Of a DNA stretch of 64,000 nt, positions 1-12,093 are shown in pieces. This DNA comes from Bisporella sp. PMI_857 (lineage: Eukaryota; Ascomycota; Leotiomycetes; Helotiales; Helotiaceae). Under the pieces are notes generated by a model. The model had not been told where the DNA came from and did not search any database. It worked only from the letters and a program-made list of their open reading frames with translations. The stretch spans positions 434,001-498,000 of the forward strand of contig JAJSPD010000008.1 of assembly GCA_021307315.1 (NCBI GenBank). Direction: 5' to 3'. The translations under genes were made by a program, and so were the position numbers. The first letter of the stretch is position 1; each line of letters begins with the position of its first letter.

Positions 1-1122
1 TCGGTTCCGTTGCCATTCCCAGACCTTCCGCGACCGTTGCCATTGCTGTCTTTCCCATCTCGTTTCCTTAATATTGGATTGTCAATGCAATTTTGTCGTT
101 GTCTCAAATCTAGTGAGCGTGCCACTCGTATTTGTTCCAGAGGAGCCATTATGATGTTCATCATTTGCCAAATTATGGCCGTTCCTTATATGCCGCCACA
201 ATTCTTCAAGGTTGGAGCATACAATGACGCTCCTAGAGACCAGGGAGGAAATGCTATCTCAACAATTGCTAATTAATAAGCCCAGCCCAGATGAGAATGC
301 CACGAGCCAGCCGTGTAAAGAATCGAAGTTGAAGAAAGGAAAAGAGAGATGAGAAAGGAACGTGTCAAGTGTGACGATTCATCATCTCCAAAAGTTGAGA
401 AGGTGGAGTCAAGATCGTGACTGGGGAAGTCGAGTATATGTGACCTGTCCTGCAGAATAAGACAGCAGAGGCTGGGCAGTATGAGCGCACGGAAGAAGGG
501 TGGCTTTGCTCGGAATTCAGTCTTGCTGCTACAGCACCTAACGGTCACGACACACAGGATTGGGACATGCGACAACCCCAGAGCGAGGAGACGCAGCTAA
601 ACAGTGGTTCGTTTGTTATGATGGTGTCTGCAACGGATAGAATATAAGGCCAAGAGTGAGTAGAGCGGTCTTGTGCACTGCACTATGCCTCGACCTGAGA
701 CTTCAGCAAGGCTGGAGCTGCGAGCGGAAACTCGGTGAATATTGGCAATGGCCGTAAGTGGTTGAGCCGGACTACCATGCTTCAGATCACCTAAATTCGC
801 ATGGGTTTTGCATTGCAAGATTTTGAGTTCACAGCAATCTGACGAGCGTGGTGTTCGTGAGGCGGCCCCTGAGTTTCATGAATGTTGAAAACCGTGCGAT
901 GTGCAAGGATCGGCCATGGCTTCAAGGTTGCCGGGTCGGGAATGCAGACCGTATCTGTGCTTTGTGCCTTAGAGTTTGGCTCACAGTCTGAGCTCGCATA
1001 TTGATTGACTTGATGAGATCCAGGTATTCCCCTCGATTGCTCTTGCTTGGTAGATAGGCGCAAAAAGCGCAGTCAGATTGGCTATGTCGGGTGTACAGCA
1101 AGCAATCTTTTTCCCCCGCACC
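1..1122. other. Gene-free stretch, nothing recognised
   Basis: Only short open frames of up to about 100 codons occur on either strand. None shows a family motif or a consistent exon pattern. No RNA gene or repeat was seen. Confidence 0.5.
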
Positions 1123-1701
1123 CTATACATTTTTCCCTAGCAACTTGAGTAATGACGATCTCTTTGGAGCCTCATTCTCATCCTCATCCTCATCAGCCCC
1201 GCGCTGTATTGTAGCAACTCGGACTGTGGTGTTTAACCATGCATGAGGTTTGGTTTTAGCTGGCTTATAAAGAAGTTTGAGCTCAAGAAAACCTGTAATC
1301 CACTTGTCGTCTATGCTGTGGCCACCGAATTGAGAAAACAATCCTCTGGTCTCGTTACCGAATTTTGGTATTTCGCGATCCCAAACTCCCAAACATAATC
1401 AATCTTAAGATTCATACGGGACCCAAGATCAATGCAAAACTGAACAAAGAGTGCGAGAACTGTTGGTAGCGAAGATGGGTATCGCCCAGCACAGCCATCC
1501 TTCCCAGTTAAAGAGATTCGGGTAAATCACGCCGCCCCACGGCAAATCCCTTGCATTAACAACACCAACATACAACTCGTCGCACGAAGTATATATCATC
1601 CTAGCATAGTCATAGTGGCAATCAAAGCCATCCCCAAGAGGCGGTAAGCTGGTGAAGAGTATCTTTTGGCTCGAGACAATGTCCAACTCCCATGATTTCA
1701 C
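1123..1701 (-). CDS. Unrecognised short locus in two minus-strand frames
   Basis: Two adjacent minus-strand frames have protein-like composition. The first (1701 down to 1429) starts at an ATG and contains DGFDCHYDYARM and LPWGGVIYPNLFNWEG, rich in Trp, Tyr and Gly. The second (about 1400 down to 1123) is in another frame and ends in an acidic stretch followed by a basic tail. The gap between them is too small for a normal intron, so they are either one gene with a one-base indel or a chance pair. I do not recognise the protein and assign no function. Confidence 0.3.
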
Positions 1702-1746
1702 TACATGAAGTACACAACTCGGTTGTATACCTAAGAAAGTGCTGTA

Positions 1747-1775
1747 CGTAGGTAGGTAGGTAGGTATCTAGGTAG
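1747..1775. repeat. (GTAG)n microsatellite
   Basis: About six imperfect copies of a GTAG/GTAT tetranucleotide lie just upstream of the unrecognised minus-strand locus. No function is evident. Confidence 0.8.
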
Positions 1776-2032
1776 CCATAGCGTCGTGGAATTATCAAAG
1801 GTATGGATCAAATGAACCCAAACCAAACGCCACAAGAAACTCAAATACTACTGCAACAACACGGTTCAACCTAACATTCTCAATTGTTCTCAAGAGTCTC
1901 GCTCCCCAAGCCTTTCATCGCGGACTTCAGAGCTTCTGCTTCTAGAAGGACCCTAGTACCTAATACGCAGATCATCTCAACCTAGTTTCGCTCAGCTTGG
2001 CTTCGTGAATGGCGCTTGCCTGATCTCCCTAT

Positions 2033-3172
2033 ATGGCAATAGTCAAAATGTCCATTCGCATCTCCCGCATCAAAGACAGCGACATACCAGGGGCCATCAC
2101 CGCCGTTCAGGAGGCTTTTGCGGAAGATCCATACAAACTATGGATTTACAACGATCCGGCCAAGGTAGGTACCGTGATATTTCCTTCACGGCTAGTATTG
2201 CTCCGCAGGTCGATCATTCAGCAGGAGATACAGGGGGCAAAAAAGCCATTTCGCAAAGTGGAAACAACCTGGGTCATTTTGCACTTGCCAACGTTCTGCA
2301 CTTAGGAGAAACTTGCTGACATGAATGAAGCTATCTTTGGACCGCAACCGTGTACGTTCAGCTGTTGCAGTAGCATTCCAAGCTGACGCGGCGATTTCCA
2401 GGTCTCTTTAGGAATACGGTGTCGGGGCATGCGGAATGCTCTCTTCTATGTTGCCAAGGATGAAAGCGCAGCAGATCCAGACAAGGTTCTCGGAGTTGCG
2501 ATGTGGATGCCCCCCAAACCTGCTAGATCGAAAGACACGTGGGGAGAGTGGTTTGAAAGTTGGAGACTGTGGTTCAGCAAGTTGGCATGAATCTATGGTA
2601 TGGCCGGGGTGGCTTAAACGTCAAGGTATGCGTATTGTTTCTTCGTTTTGAAACATCATAAGTCAGGTGGTAATGCGAATGAAGAATTCGTCACCACTCG
2701 TGCGAATTCCACCCCAAACTGGCTGGTCTGCCAGTGGCAAGGCAGACTTTGCGTAAGTATCCATATCAGCAAGGCCAATTTTTGCTCTGTACTCATTTTT
2801 TCCTGGATGGCGAAATGCTCCACTGGTTTAATATATGGCTAACACGCAACATCAGCGCTATTGGATTTGGAAGGAAACCCAAGCCGAAGCGCAAGCAAAG
2901 ATCTGGACTGATGAGAAAGGTTACTACTTCCTGAACATTATGGTCGTCTTGCCTGGAGAGCAAGGCAAGGGGATTGGTAGAGCCTTAGTTGAAGAAGTTA
3001 CCAAGATGGCTGACGCTGAGGAAGGAAGTGCTACCTAGAGTCGAGTCGAGATCCCCAACATCAAGATTTATGAGTCATATGGCTTTCGTTTCGTAAGGCA
3101 TTTGACCTGTGATGACAATGGAGTTATCTGCCCGCTTATTGCATGCTTCGTGATCCAAGGGTTGTATCATGA
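2033..3172 (+). CDS. GNAT-family N-acetyltransferase, interrupted by introns and one-base indels
   Basis: This is a cytosolic-type GNAT acetyltransferase, which would move an acetyl group from acetyl-CoA to an unknown amine. The N-terminus (MSIRISRIKDSDIPGA, then AVQEAFAEDPYKLW) is the usual beta1-alpha1 start. The acetyl-CoA loop is GEQGKGIGRALVEEV, preceded by YYFLNIMVVLP, and the C-terminus has NIKIYESYGFRFV followed by CDDNGVICPL. Introns are likely after 2164 (GTAGGT donor) and from about 2625 to 2856. The frame breaks near 2588 (one base missing), between 3021 and 3053 (a paired shift hiding a TAG) and near 3137. Restoring these bases in mind recovers the family order through to the TGA at 3170-3172. 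Start is ATG 2033, or 2048 as the better family match. The substrate cannot be inferred. It is either a functional gene with assembly errors or a young pseudogene. Confidence 0.75.
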
Positions 3173-4530
3173 AGAGCACGTTCGCTGCATCAAGATGCCT
3201 TCCACATCGCATTTTGCTCTACGGATTGAATATTTGGATCGATATCATCGTCGCTCATTAAAGAGCAAAATTATGAGAGCAGTTTACATCAATCGAATTT
3301 CGATAATTTAAGAATAGTTTAAGCAGCATTTTCCATTCGTTCATTGTTCTCTGTGACGCAGCCAATTGAACATGCATTCATTTGACACAGCAGCTATGAG
3401 AGCTTGGACAGTATTCATTCGCGCAGAATATACGTCCACATGCAAAATTTTCTCATTAAGATATATCACTATCCAGCATATCAATTCACGTCATATTTTA
3501 CAAGCATAAGCAGTTTAGATGCCCCACGTTTCCGTCTCATTTCACTCCACCAATCCTGTCACTCGAGACTTGATATGATAAATAAATCCCAACCAGCCGA
3601 CCATATCACGAGGGGGCGACATCAACCAATCCACATGGTAATACCCAACGTAGAGCATGTCCGAGCCTCCCGGTTTATATTCTTTAAAAATTTATTGATA
3701 AATGTTTAAGATACCGCATCAATGGAGATATCTAATAGTGTCCATGAACTCAAATTGCCATATACCTATTAATCGGATGAATGGGCCAGTGGTCTCACAA
3801 CTTGTGAGAGTCTTGTACTCCGCATCTCCGTACACTCGGTTTACCAAAATTCTCTCTCTCTTATTGGAAATTGGTGATTTGGCTAAGAGAGATCCGATAG
3901 TGAAGGTCGACGTTGATTTTTAGATATGTCTATCGAAACTATGTAGAATGTTGTGAGACATACAAGAAAAGAAAAATGCGAGATGAGAAAGACTTCTGCT
4001 GAGCAAATTCGGTTCTGATGCGTGAATAGACGGGCTGGCCTACCTCGATCCGTACGACCGGTAAGGCTGCCAGAAATGCATGCATGTGGTATTAACAAGG
4101 ATTCCAAAATATCATGATGCTCAGTTGCATTAAAATATCGGGCGCACTCAGCTGAAGCCTCGCAAAGGAAGAAAGATAAATAAATAAAAAAGTATTTCCA
4201 CATCTCATATATTGGCGGTTCAATTTTCGTTCAAATTATGAGATATTAGTCCCAGGACCCCGATACGAAAATTTGGCCGTCCCACTGTGAGAATTGCTTA
4301 TTCGACAAGCATTTTGGGCTACTATTACTTCATAACGTGGGAAATGGCCGACCTTATCTTAGTGGCTTGACTCACCTCGACTGTCGTCTCGCGGAATCTT
4401 TTTATGGGCCCCCAAAAGCTGACCCCGTAAATAATTTTGAGTTTGCTCACCAAGCTCTTCCTCAGCACTCACCTCCTAAGGTATATCCTCTCCGCTCTTC
4501 CCCCTATCCTCGTTTTCAATCTCGAGGAGC
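3173..4530. other. Intergenic, nothing recognised
   Basis: About 1.36 kb between the acetyltransferase and the NADH dehydrogenase. Open frames are short and without motifs. The last 200 bases before ATG 4531 are pyrimidine-rich, as expected for a fungal promoter and 5-prime leader. Confidence 0.5.
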
Positions 4531-6601
4531 ATGGCGTCGTCCAGAGCGATCATGAGGCTCTCTACACCTTCAATTGGCCTCACGCGCCGGTCCTTTGCGA
4601 CCTCATCCCAGTCCTTCCTCATAAAAACCCGGCCAAGCTCACGGATACTTACGGATCAGAGCAAGCTTCAACAACACTTCCGTCGCACATATGCAGACAT
4701 TGCGCCTGCAAAGAAGCCTCGTAGATTCCGCTTCTTCAGGAATCTTTGGCGCGTCACATATATCACGGCAATTGCAGGAACTGCTTATCTAGCCTATGGT
4801 GTTTGGGAACTGCGTCATCCAGAGGACCAATTCACCCCAGACCCAACCAAGAAGAACCTCGTCATTTTAGGTAATATTCTTTTTCAATTGGACTCAAGCT
4901 TCATCTATATATGTGTGAGAACTCAGGATCTACTGAAAACCGAAGGTTTATACGGAGTTATCGTAGAAGATGGTGCAGGATAATTCTTACCCATTACACC
5001 CCAAACTCATTTACAGGGCTCTGAAATCAGTAGCTTTAGCTCCAGTTATCCTACGCAAGCAACTTTGATCGCTTTAAATTCCTACTAACCGATTATTCTT
5101 CAGGATCCGGATGGGGCGCAGTATCGCTTCTCAAAAAGCTCGATACCGAAAATTACAACGTCATTGTCATCTCTCCCAGAAACTATTTCCTCTTCACACC
5201 TCTATTACCATCATGTACAACTGGAACAGTCGAGCATCGGTCGATTATGGAGCCTATACGGAGTATAATCAGACACAAGAAAGCTGCAGTGAAGTTCTAC
5301 GAAGCGGAGGCGACCAAGATTGATCCAGATTAAAAAAGTCGTCTTAATCGAATGATACTCGATATAAAAGGCGCAACCAACAAAACAGAAGTTCCATATG
5401 ATATGTTAGTTGTCAGTTGTGGGTGCTGAAAATGCGACATTCGAATCCCAGGCGTCAGAGAGCACTCTTGCTTCTTGAAGGAAATTGGTGATGCCCAACA
5501 GATCCGCAAGAGGATTATGGATTGTGTAGAGACAGCCACATTCAAGGATCAATCACCAGAAGAGGTAGAGCGTCTCTTGCACATGGTGGTTGTTGGTGGC
5601 GGCCCTACAGGTGTTGAGTTCGCGTAAGTAGAGATTCATACAAAACCTCAATACAACTACGGCAGTTGATAAGCACCCACTAACACATATTTAGTGGTGA
5701 ATTGCAAGACTTCATCGACCAAGATATCAAGAAATGGATACCAGAGATCAGTGACAAATTCAAGGTAACGCTGATCGAAGCTCTACCTAACGTTCTTCCT
5801 ATGTTTTCCAAACAACTTATCGACTATACCGAATCGACTTTCAAAGAAGAGAAGATCAGAATTATGACAAAAACTGCAGTGAAGAAAGTCACAGATACAA
5901 CTGTGGAGGCAGAAGCCACTTCCCCAGACGGAAAGAAAGAGACAAAGATAATGCCCTACGGACTCCTAGTTTGGGCTACTGGCAACCAAATCCGACCAAT
6001 TATCAGAGACCTTATCAATAAAATCCCGGCTCAAAAGGATTCAAAGAGGGGTTTAGCTGTAAATGAGTATTTGGTCGTTCAAGGTACCAGGGACATCTGG
6101 GCAACTGGTGACTGCGCAGTTGCAGGCTATGCACCGACAGCTCAGGTCGCCTCACAAGAAGGTGCTTTCCTAGCCCGTCTCTTTAACACCATGGCCAAGA
6201 GCGAAGCCATTGAATCGCAAATTTACGAACTTAGCACAAACTTGAATCTGAAGCCTGGAAATGCAGCAGAAATCGCTAACGAGATTGAGGCGCATGAGAA
6301 GCAATTACGAAGAATCAAGGACATCAAGCCATTTCACTACACTCATCAAGGCTCCATGGCATACATTGGAAGCGAGAGAGCGGTTGCTGATGTAAGCTGG
6401 TTGAACGGCAACTTTGCCACTGGTGGTGGATTAACATATCTCTTCTGGAGAAGTGCCTACTTGAGCATGTGCTTCAGCAGTAAGTCACCTGGTATCTCCC
6501 GGAATTACGTCCACTGACGACTCCTAGCCCGTAACCGTGTTCTGGTTGTGATTGACTGGCTGAAGTCTAAGGCATTTGGACGAGATGTTTCTAGAGAGTA
6601 G
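4531..6601 (+). CDS. Mitochondrial alternative (type II) NADH dehydrogenase, probably external
   Basis: A rotenone-insensitive single-polypeptide NADH:ubiquinone oxidoreductase of the inner mitochondrial membrane. It passes NADH electrons to quinone without pumping protons. The N-terminus is a basic presequence ([22 protein letters not shown]) followed by one membrane segment ([16 protein letters not shown]), the arrangement of external NDE enzymes. The FAD site reads VILGSGWGA across a phase-1 intron (about 4870-5103). The NAD site is [16 protein letters not shown], across a second intron near 5623-5695. WATGNQIRP and [11 protein letters not shown] follow, and the C-terminus after a short last intron is RDVSRE. 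I see no EF-hand insertion. The middle exon carries paired one-base shifts near 5325-5360 and 5425-5452, with in-frame stops between them. The rest is well conserved, so assembly error is likely. NDE versus NDI assignment is an inference. Confidence 0.88.
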
Positions 6602-7577
6602 AGGATGAAAAAAATAGGGGCTTGGTGGTTCAGGGAGTTCCAAGAAGGTGCCTGGGATGTATACAAACGGCTTTCTCTTTTTAATCAACGGAAGTGGTAT
6701 AGACTGGTTGGACAATTGTACGTTACAAATGCCTTGCGCAGAAGAATGAGAGATGAGTTTCTTAATCAAGGAGGAAGGATTTGTTATTCTGCCGGGAAGT
6801 TATATCTGCTGACCCTGTTCGGCCAATCGGGTAAGACAATAACCGCGTTAACTTTAACAAGCCCACAGAGTTCTTAAGGATCTCTATCATAAGAGAGACG
6901 GGGTCTACGATATGCACCATGTCCTGCCCCTATACACAGCACGGACATAATGCACAACCAGCTCATTCAATCCCTGCAAGGCAGGTTTTGCAGACATGAT
7001 TAAACAAAGAAAGAACAAAATCATAACTGTGATGTATCATAACATTCTATTCCGCCTGTTGACATAGACACATGTACCGTAGAGTTCTATGCTTGTGTCC
7101 AACTAAATTGACGGGAAGCTACACCATGCCGCTTATCTTTCGCATCGAATCTAGAACAACTGGAACCGGGCGCAAGAGTCAAGACAGGCGAACGCTAGTT
7201 CTCGGGCTCAGCTAATGGATAGTATTTAAATAGCAACGCCAATCGGCGTTATGGTTGGTTTCGTTTACCTAACATACAAAAGCAAGAAGTCAGTCTATGA
7301 AGGATGTACGATCAACCTTCGATGTACTCAAGACTCCACTCCACCATTAAGCGGACCAACTCACCAACTTGGGGTAGGTTGGATCGAAGCCAGAACAGAC
7401 GACAGGAAGGAGAGGAGGTATCAACGAAAGGGTAGCCGCTGTGTTGGCGCAAACAGTTCTCAAACGAGAAAACCCCCATGAGCAAGAAATGTCTGTCCAA
7501 ACAGATGTGCATTCGAACTCGGTGCGTCCGTATCCATGCCTAATTCTGATCATCTTAAGCTCTGTTCCTAGATCCAG
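6602..7577. other. Intergenic, nothing recognised
   Basis: Nearly 1 kb with only short frames. A 90-codon frame begins just after the NADH dehydrogenase stop but has no motif and lies in its 3-prime region. Confidence 0.45.
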
Positions 7578-8940
7578 ATGGAATACAGGAAACCCTTTTA
7601 CGAGAAGGATCTAAAAGATAATGCTATCCTTCGGTTTCTGTCCGAAACTGTGCTGTACTTCGAAGCCACAAGTGAGCTCCAGAGAAATGGTCTTGTAGCA
7701 AAAACAAGCACACAGGTCAGGATGACAGGTACAACCCAGAGCAGGCGTCCAATACGAGTGCTCTCAGTCCACAGATTAGTGCAAGAAACAGTATTCTATC
7801 AACAAAGCTTCAAAGACCAGAATGAGACGTTTTCTAAGGCTGTCCCTTGTGTCTAAAGGCTTTCCCCCACCCAACAAGGACCAACTTTGTTTAGGCACCG
7901 GTGGACAGAATATGAGCGCTACCTTCCCCACTTGTTGGCACCGAATAACAGATTCATCGACCGTCCTGCCTTGGATTTAGGCAATGATATAGTTGAGCTT
8001 TTCCTTTACGGATCGTGGTATCTTTACGAACGACGCCTGCCAGAACTTGCACTCCCTCTTCTTAGAAGCTCACGTGAGATCATTGACAAGAAGCAGGATA
8101 CTGTGGATTGGTTTCCCAAGTCCCATATTGAGCAGTGTCTAGGCTGTGTTCTCTTCGAGTGCTCCCGTTTTGTGGGATCGGAGGCAGCCTTCAGGAATGC
8201 GCCCGCAATCCGTTTGGCTAATGCCTTCCCGAGCCATATTTTGCTTGCCCATGGTTATCAAGATACAGCTCTTCCCGTAACGGCCCAATGCAGGTATAAT
8301 GAAGCCCTAGAACTACAGAGGAAAGCTCTCGAAGTGATCAGGCAAAATACAGATAACTTTACTCGCCGAGACATGACATTTCATGTGCACCACAACATGG
8401 GCCGCACTCTGGAAGCAGCTGGAGGTGTTGAGCGTGTTAAGGAGGCTTTCGCACTTCATTTTCATCAAGATGATCCTCCCGGCAAAAGACTTCGCCAAGA
8501 ATTCAGTGAGTCAGGAACTGTTAATTTTATGCGATTGGCAACTGCTATCTTGCCTTAGGACAAGAGGAAGGAGCGGGTTATCATACCCGAGCTCTGAAAA
8601 TTAGAAAGCAACTTGTGGGAGACCAGAGATTCCACTATGGTATCTCATTACATAAGATGGGACGGGTTCTTTACGGCAAGTGATGATTTTCAGAGGCGCA
8701 AGATGCATTTGAACAGGCTAGAAACATATTTGAGAATGCATTGGATGGCGAGAGGGAGCTGGTAAGGATCATTTGGTACCTGGCAACCGTGAAGAAGAAA
8801 ATAAGAGAGAAAAAAGATAGCGAGGAGGTAGCGAATAAAGCTTGGAAGTTGAGGTCAAAGCTGACTGGGGGAGAAAGAACAGGATGCGAAGAATGACGGC
8901 AAAGGCTTCGACGAAACTGGTCGTCTATGTTCATGCATAG
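7578..8940 (+). pseudogene. TPR-tail relic of a fungal NLR (NB-ARC/TPR type)
   Basis: The C-terminal half of a STAND/NLR receptor. The first part resembles the winged-helix region of fungal NB-ARC proteins (SELQRNGLV, then VHRLVQETVFYQ). TPR-like units follow: RYNEALELQRKALEVI with HHNMGRTLEAAG, then TRALKIRKQLVGD with SLHKMGRVLYGK, then FSEAQDAFEQARNIF with LVRIIWYLATVKK, and AWKLRSKLTG. The tail is LVVYVHA. No P-loop or NB-ARC core is found upstream, so the 5-prime half is lost. An in-frame TAA at 7854-7856 interrupts an otherwise continuous frame and cannot be a one-base indel. One-base shifts near 8555, 8688, 8880 and 8915 break the tail further. Most likely a dead allele or remnant of a nonself-recognition receptor. 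Confidence 0.75.
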
Positions 8941-9183
8941 CTAGCTGTTGATTCTCACAGCAACCTAATTTTCTGTCAATTTCCTGCATAAATTTAATGA
9001 ACGGAAGGGAGAGTTGTGCCACTCGATAGTTTGCTTGCGTGATCAATCGGTGATTAATTAGATACCGCATGGGCCGAACATAAGACTATTCCCCCTTGAG
9101 AAAAACATCTCCCTTCTGGAATTGACGGATCGTGTCTCCATCTGAGCTGAGAGATATCTCCCTCGCCCTCTTTTCTAATTGCC

Positions 9184-10796
9184 TCAAAATTCCATCTTAT
9201 AGTATGCAGCAGGACGACAGTACTGCGCCCGCATGACAGTCTTGTCGTAAGACGCGTTCCAAAGTAAGATGTCGTAGTGGTAATGCCGAAGATGATATCG
9301 CTCGTCCTCTCTGGCCTGGAGCTTAATATCAAGTCCATCTCCAAGAGTATCGAAGGAGACCTCAATGACCCAGTTGTGAACTGAATTCCAATATCGTCCG
9401 GTATAAACTGTCAGAGGGTGGTGGGTAGCACCAGGGATACGATGACGATCTAGTTCCTCTTGAACTTTCTGCATCCTGGCCGCACCATTCTTCGTGCTCT
9501 CTTGTTCCAGGAAAACATAATCATTCTGCGATTTCCCTGCGAAAATTACGTCGAGAATAAGTTGACAGGCCCGTCCTGTTGCGTCACGTAAGCCCAGCGA
9601 GTTTTGGAGAACGATGATCCCAGTCCGAGAATATGGCAACAAGCAAACTGCGGCCGATGTTCCAGGCATGTTGCCACCATGCCAAATGGCGAGCTTTCCA
9701 GGGCACTTCTCTCCTAGACTTGGCATCGAATCGATGAGGCTAGAGTTCGCACCGAATTCGAGTTTGCCTTGGAACCGTGTCCGATTCCATCCCAAGGCAT
9801 ATGTTTGTTCGAAGAGTGAATAAATAGGCCCGGATATTTAAAGTCGGATGATGGCTGCAATTTGTTTGAATAGTGTTGGTTGAATATGCCGTATTAACCT
9901 TGTCATAATTCCACCATTTTTGTAGTCCGAACAAAGTTTGGCGCCTGGAGAAGAAATCCTTGCTCGGTGAGTTGCTTTTAGCGTGGGAAGCAGAATGAAC
10001 TTTGGATGTGGTTTCATTACACAATTTCGACATGGCTTTGATATATGCTTGATAAAAGCCAAAAAGACCGGCCATCGAGCTTCTCACAGACTGTCCAGCA
10101 AACATCATCGTTTCATCTGATGCCTCGCAAAATGGGATCTGAAATGGTGTCTTATCATGGGGGATATTGTAAGGAAGGGCAACATTAAGGTTATCAGGCT
10201 GATATGTGGAAGTTCGAGTCATTTCGAGGGGTCCAAACAGATGCGTTTGACGAATTCGCCCCAATTTTGGTTCGAAAGTCTTTCGATAACCAGTCCCGTA
10301 ATATTGCAAGCGTGGGTATTGTACATGTATTTGCTTCGTGGTGGAGCTACGACGGTTAGGCTATCGAAGGTACGAATACTCTCGGCTTTGGGGAGCAAAA
10401 TGTTGTTATTCGACTGCAAGTAGAGGGCATCTCCCCAAGCAGCCAGAGAACAATGGCTAAGCAAATCCACGACAGTGAATTTCGAATCGCAGAGCCAAGT
10501 CTTTCGTGACATCTCGGGGAGAATATCGTGCACGGGTGTATTCCATTCGAGAAGACCTTTGTCCACGAGAACACTAATGGTAGCAGCTGTCATAGCTTTA
10601 GTGAGTGACGCGAGGTAGAAAATTGTATCTCTATTCGGTTTGAGTTTATTCTGTACGTGGCGATGTCCGAAATAACCCTTATAGAAGATCTCTCCGCTCC
10701 GGATGACCCCAACTGCTAGACCAGCACACCAGACACGCTCAAGATCTCGTTGATTTTTAGCCCAATCTTGGGCCTCAAGTCTCTGTCATCAAGCTG
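9184..10796 (-). CDS. Beta-lactamase-related serine hydrolase
   Basis: A serine hydrolase of the class C beta-lactamase/D-aminopeptidase/esterase family (PF00144 type). All three active-site motifs are present in order on the minus strand. SLTK (S-x-x-K) is near 10607, the Tyr motif YNTHACNITG near 10335, and the HxG-like WHGGNMPGTSA near 9670. The domain begins with GLAVGVIRSGEIFYKG. A C-terminal beta-rich part (TVYTGRYWN, then DGLDIKLQAREDERYHL) runs to the TGA at 9184-9186. The family covers esterases, peptidases and tailoring enzymes in fungi, so the substrate is unknown. No signal peptide is visible because the 5-prime end is unresolved. The frame opens after a TGA near 10795, so an upstream exon or an indel is likely. 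A one-base shift lies near 10220 (DPLEMTRTS changes frame), and another shift or intron lies near 9840-9910. Confidence 0.8.
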
Positions 10797-12093
10797 ATTA
10801 TATGAGCAATGTTGCTAACTAAAAACAAGGAATACGATTGAAAGCCACCAAGAATAAACATAGCTTCAAAGGGACAAGTGAACTTTCTAAAGAACTTGTG
10901 AATGAAGTGAAGCACGTGATGGACCTAGGAACTATAATCGTTCAGTGAACGATTCCTGGTTGTCTAAGCCATGTCGCGTAAATAGGCCAAGCAGAAGCTG
11001 AGCTGGCCTAAGCAATGGTGGCACTTGTCACGCGAGAAATATAGTTGCTTGGAGAAAGTGTCCCAATGGTATAGCAAAGCTATTATCAATATAACAGAAA
11101 TTCCGGTACCATCATCCAAACAATATGATCGACCAAATATTGGAAGAGGCCTAGTCCACAACAAAAGTCTGGAGCGGCTTCAGCTACAATGGGCCCTCGA
11201 AACCCCGTACACCCATATGCTATGCAAAGATACCATCTCCCGGCGGAGGGTTCAACCCCAAGCTCTACCAACAAACCGCCGCTCAACAAGAATAACACCA
11301 AATACGTCTCTCAAATACATACAACCCCGCCAACAACTAAAAGCCCGTAGCCATAAGCAAGCATGTCTTCTTCCCTTGTTCCTCTTCCTTGGAGGCTAGC
11401 CTCTCACCACACGCTTCGCAAGAGTCTTGCCATCCAGGTAGAGTGGATCCTCTCTCCTTGAAGGAATCAAACCGCGAGGCCGACAGCGCTGCCTTGGTGT
11501 ATTTGCGGCATTGCACAGCTGTGGATACCGGGAGCTGTGAGGAAGATTAGGAAAGCGGAGATAGCATGGCTGTTTGAGGGAGGTAAGACAGGTATTTGTT
11601 GTGATCATGTGATATGATGATGATTTGGCGTCGGCTTGGGAGCCAGAAGAAGTTGGTATCAGAGCAAGTGGATATGCAAGCAAAGCGCAAGCAAGCAGCA
11701 TTTTTATCGAAGAGGATGGTGATTTGGTGCATGCTTGAACGGTTATATGAGATTAGACTCGCTTGAGAACACGGGAACAAGTTTTATATACTAGATGTGG
11801 CCATAGTAATCTACTTGATTATCCACTAATGGTATATGTACCACTGTACCATAACTGTGATATTCTCTCCCCGCATAAAACATGCGCAGGATTCCTGTTG
11901 TCCCAAGCGCCCCAGCCTGTACGCCAGCCCCAGCATGCAATTAATGCAGGTGCTCCCATCCTATAACCAAGCAAGACACTCAATGTCTTTTCCAGCCCTA
12001 TTTTCTCTGGTATCCTGTACCCAGGTTTGCGACATAAGACATTATCCATTTCACTAGCTTAACTTTTCCTTCCTACCTGCGACCTTGTCATTG
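10797..12093. other. Gene-poor stretch
   Basis: No convincing gene. A minus-strand 101-codon frame (11701 to 11396) starts MLLACALLAYPLALIP, resembling a signal peptide, and ends near a Lys-Arg pair. It has no other support. The first 150 bases may hold the missing 5-prime exon of the serine hydrolase. Confidence 0.4.
10913..10918. promoter_or_regulatory. CACGTG box upstream of the serine hydrolase
   Basis: A CACGTG palindrome (context GCACGTGATG) lies about 120 bases 5-prime of the visible serine hydrolase coding start on the minus strand. It matches the Cbf1/Pho4-type bHLH core. That it acts here is inference. Confidence 0.35.

Noticed and set aside
6605..6877. 90-codon plus-strand frame just after the NADH dehydrogenase
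   Set aside because: No motif; it lies in the 3-prime region of the gene, and the spliced dehydrogenase ends cleanly at 6601.
11396..11701. Small minus-strand protein with a signal-peptide-like start
   Set aside because: Only the first 15 residues are suggestive; the rest has no Cys pattern or motif. Left as a mention within the gene-poor stretch.
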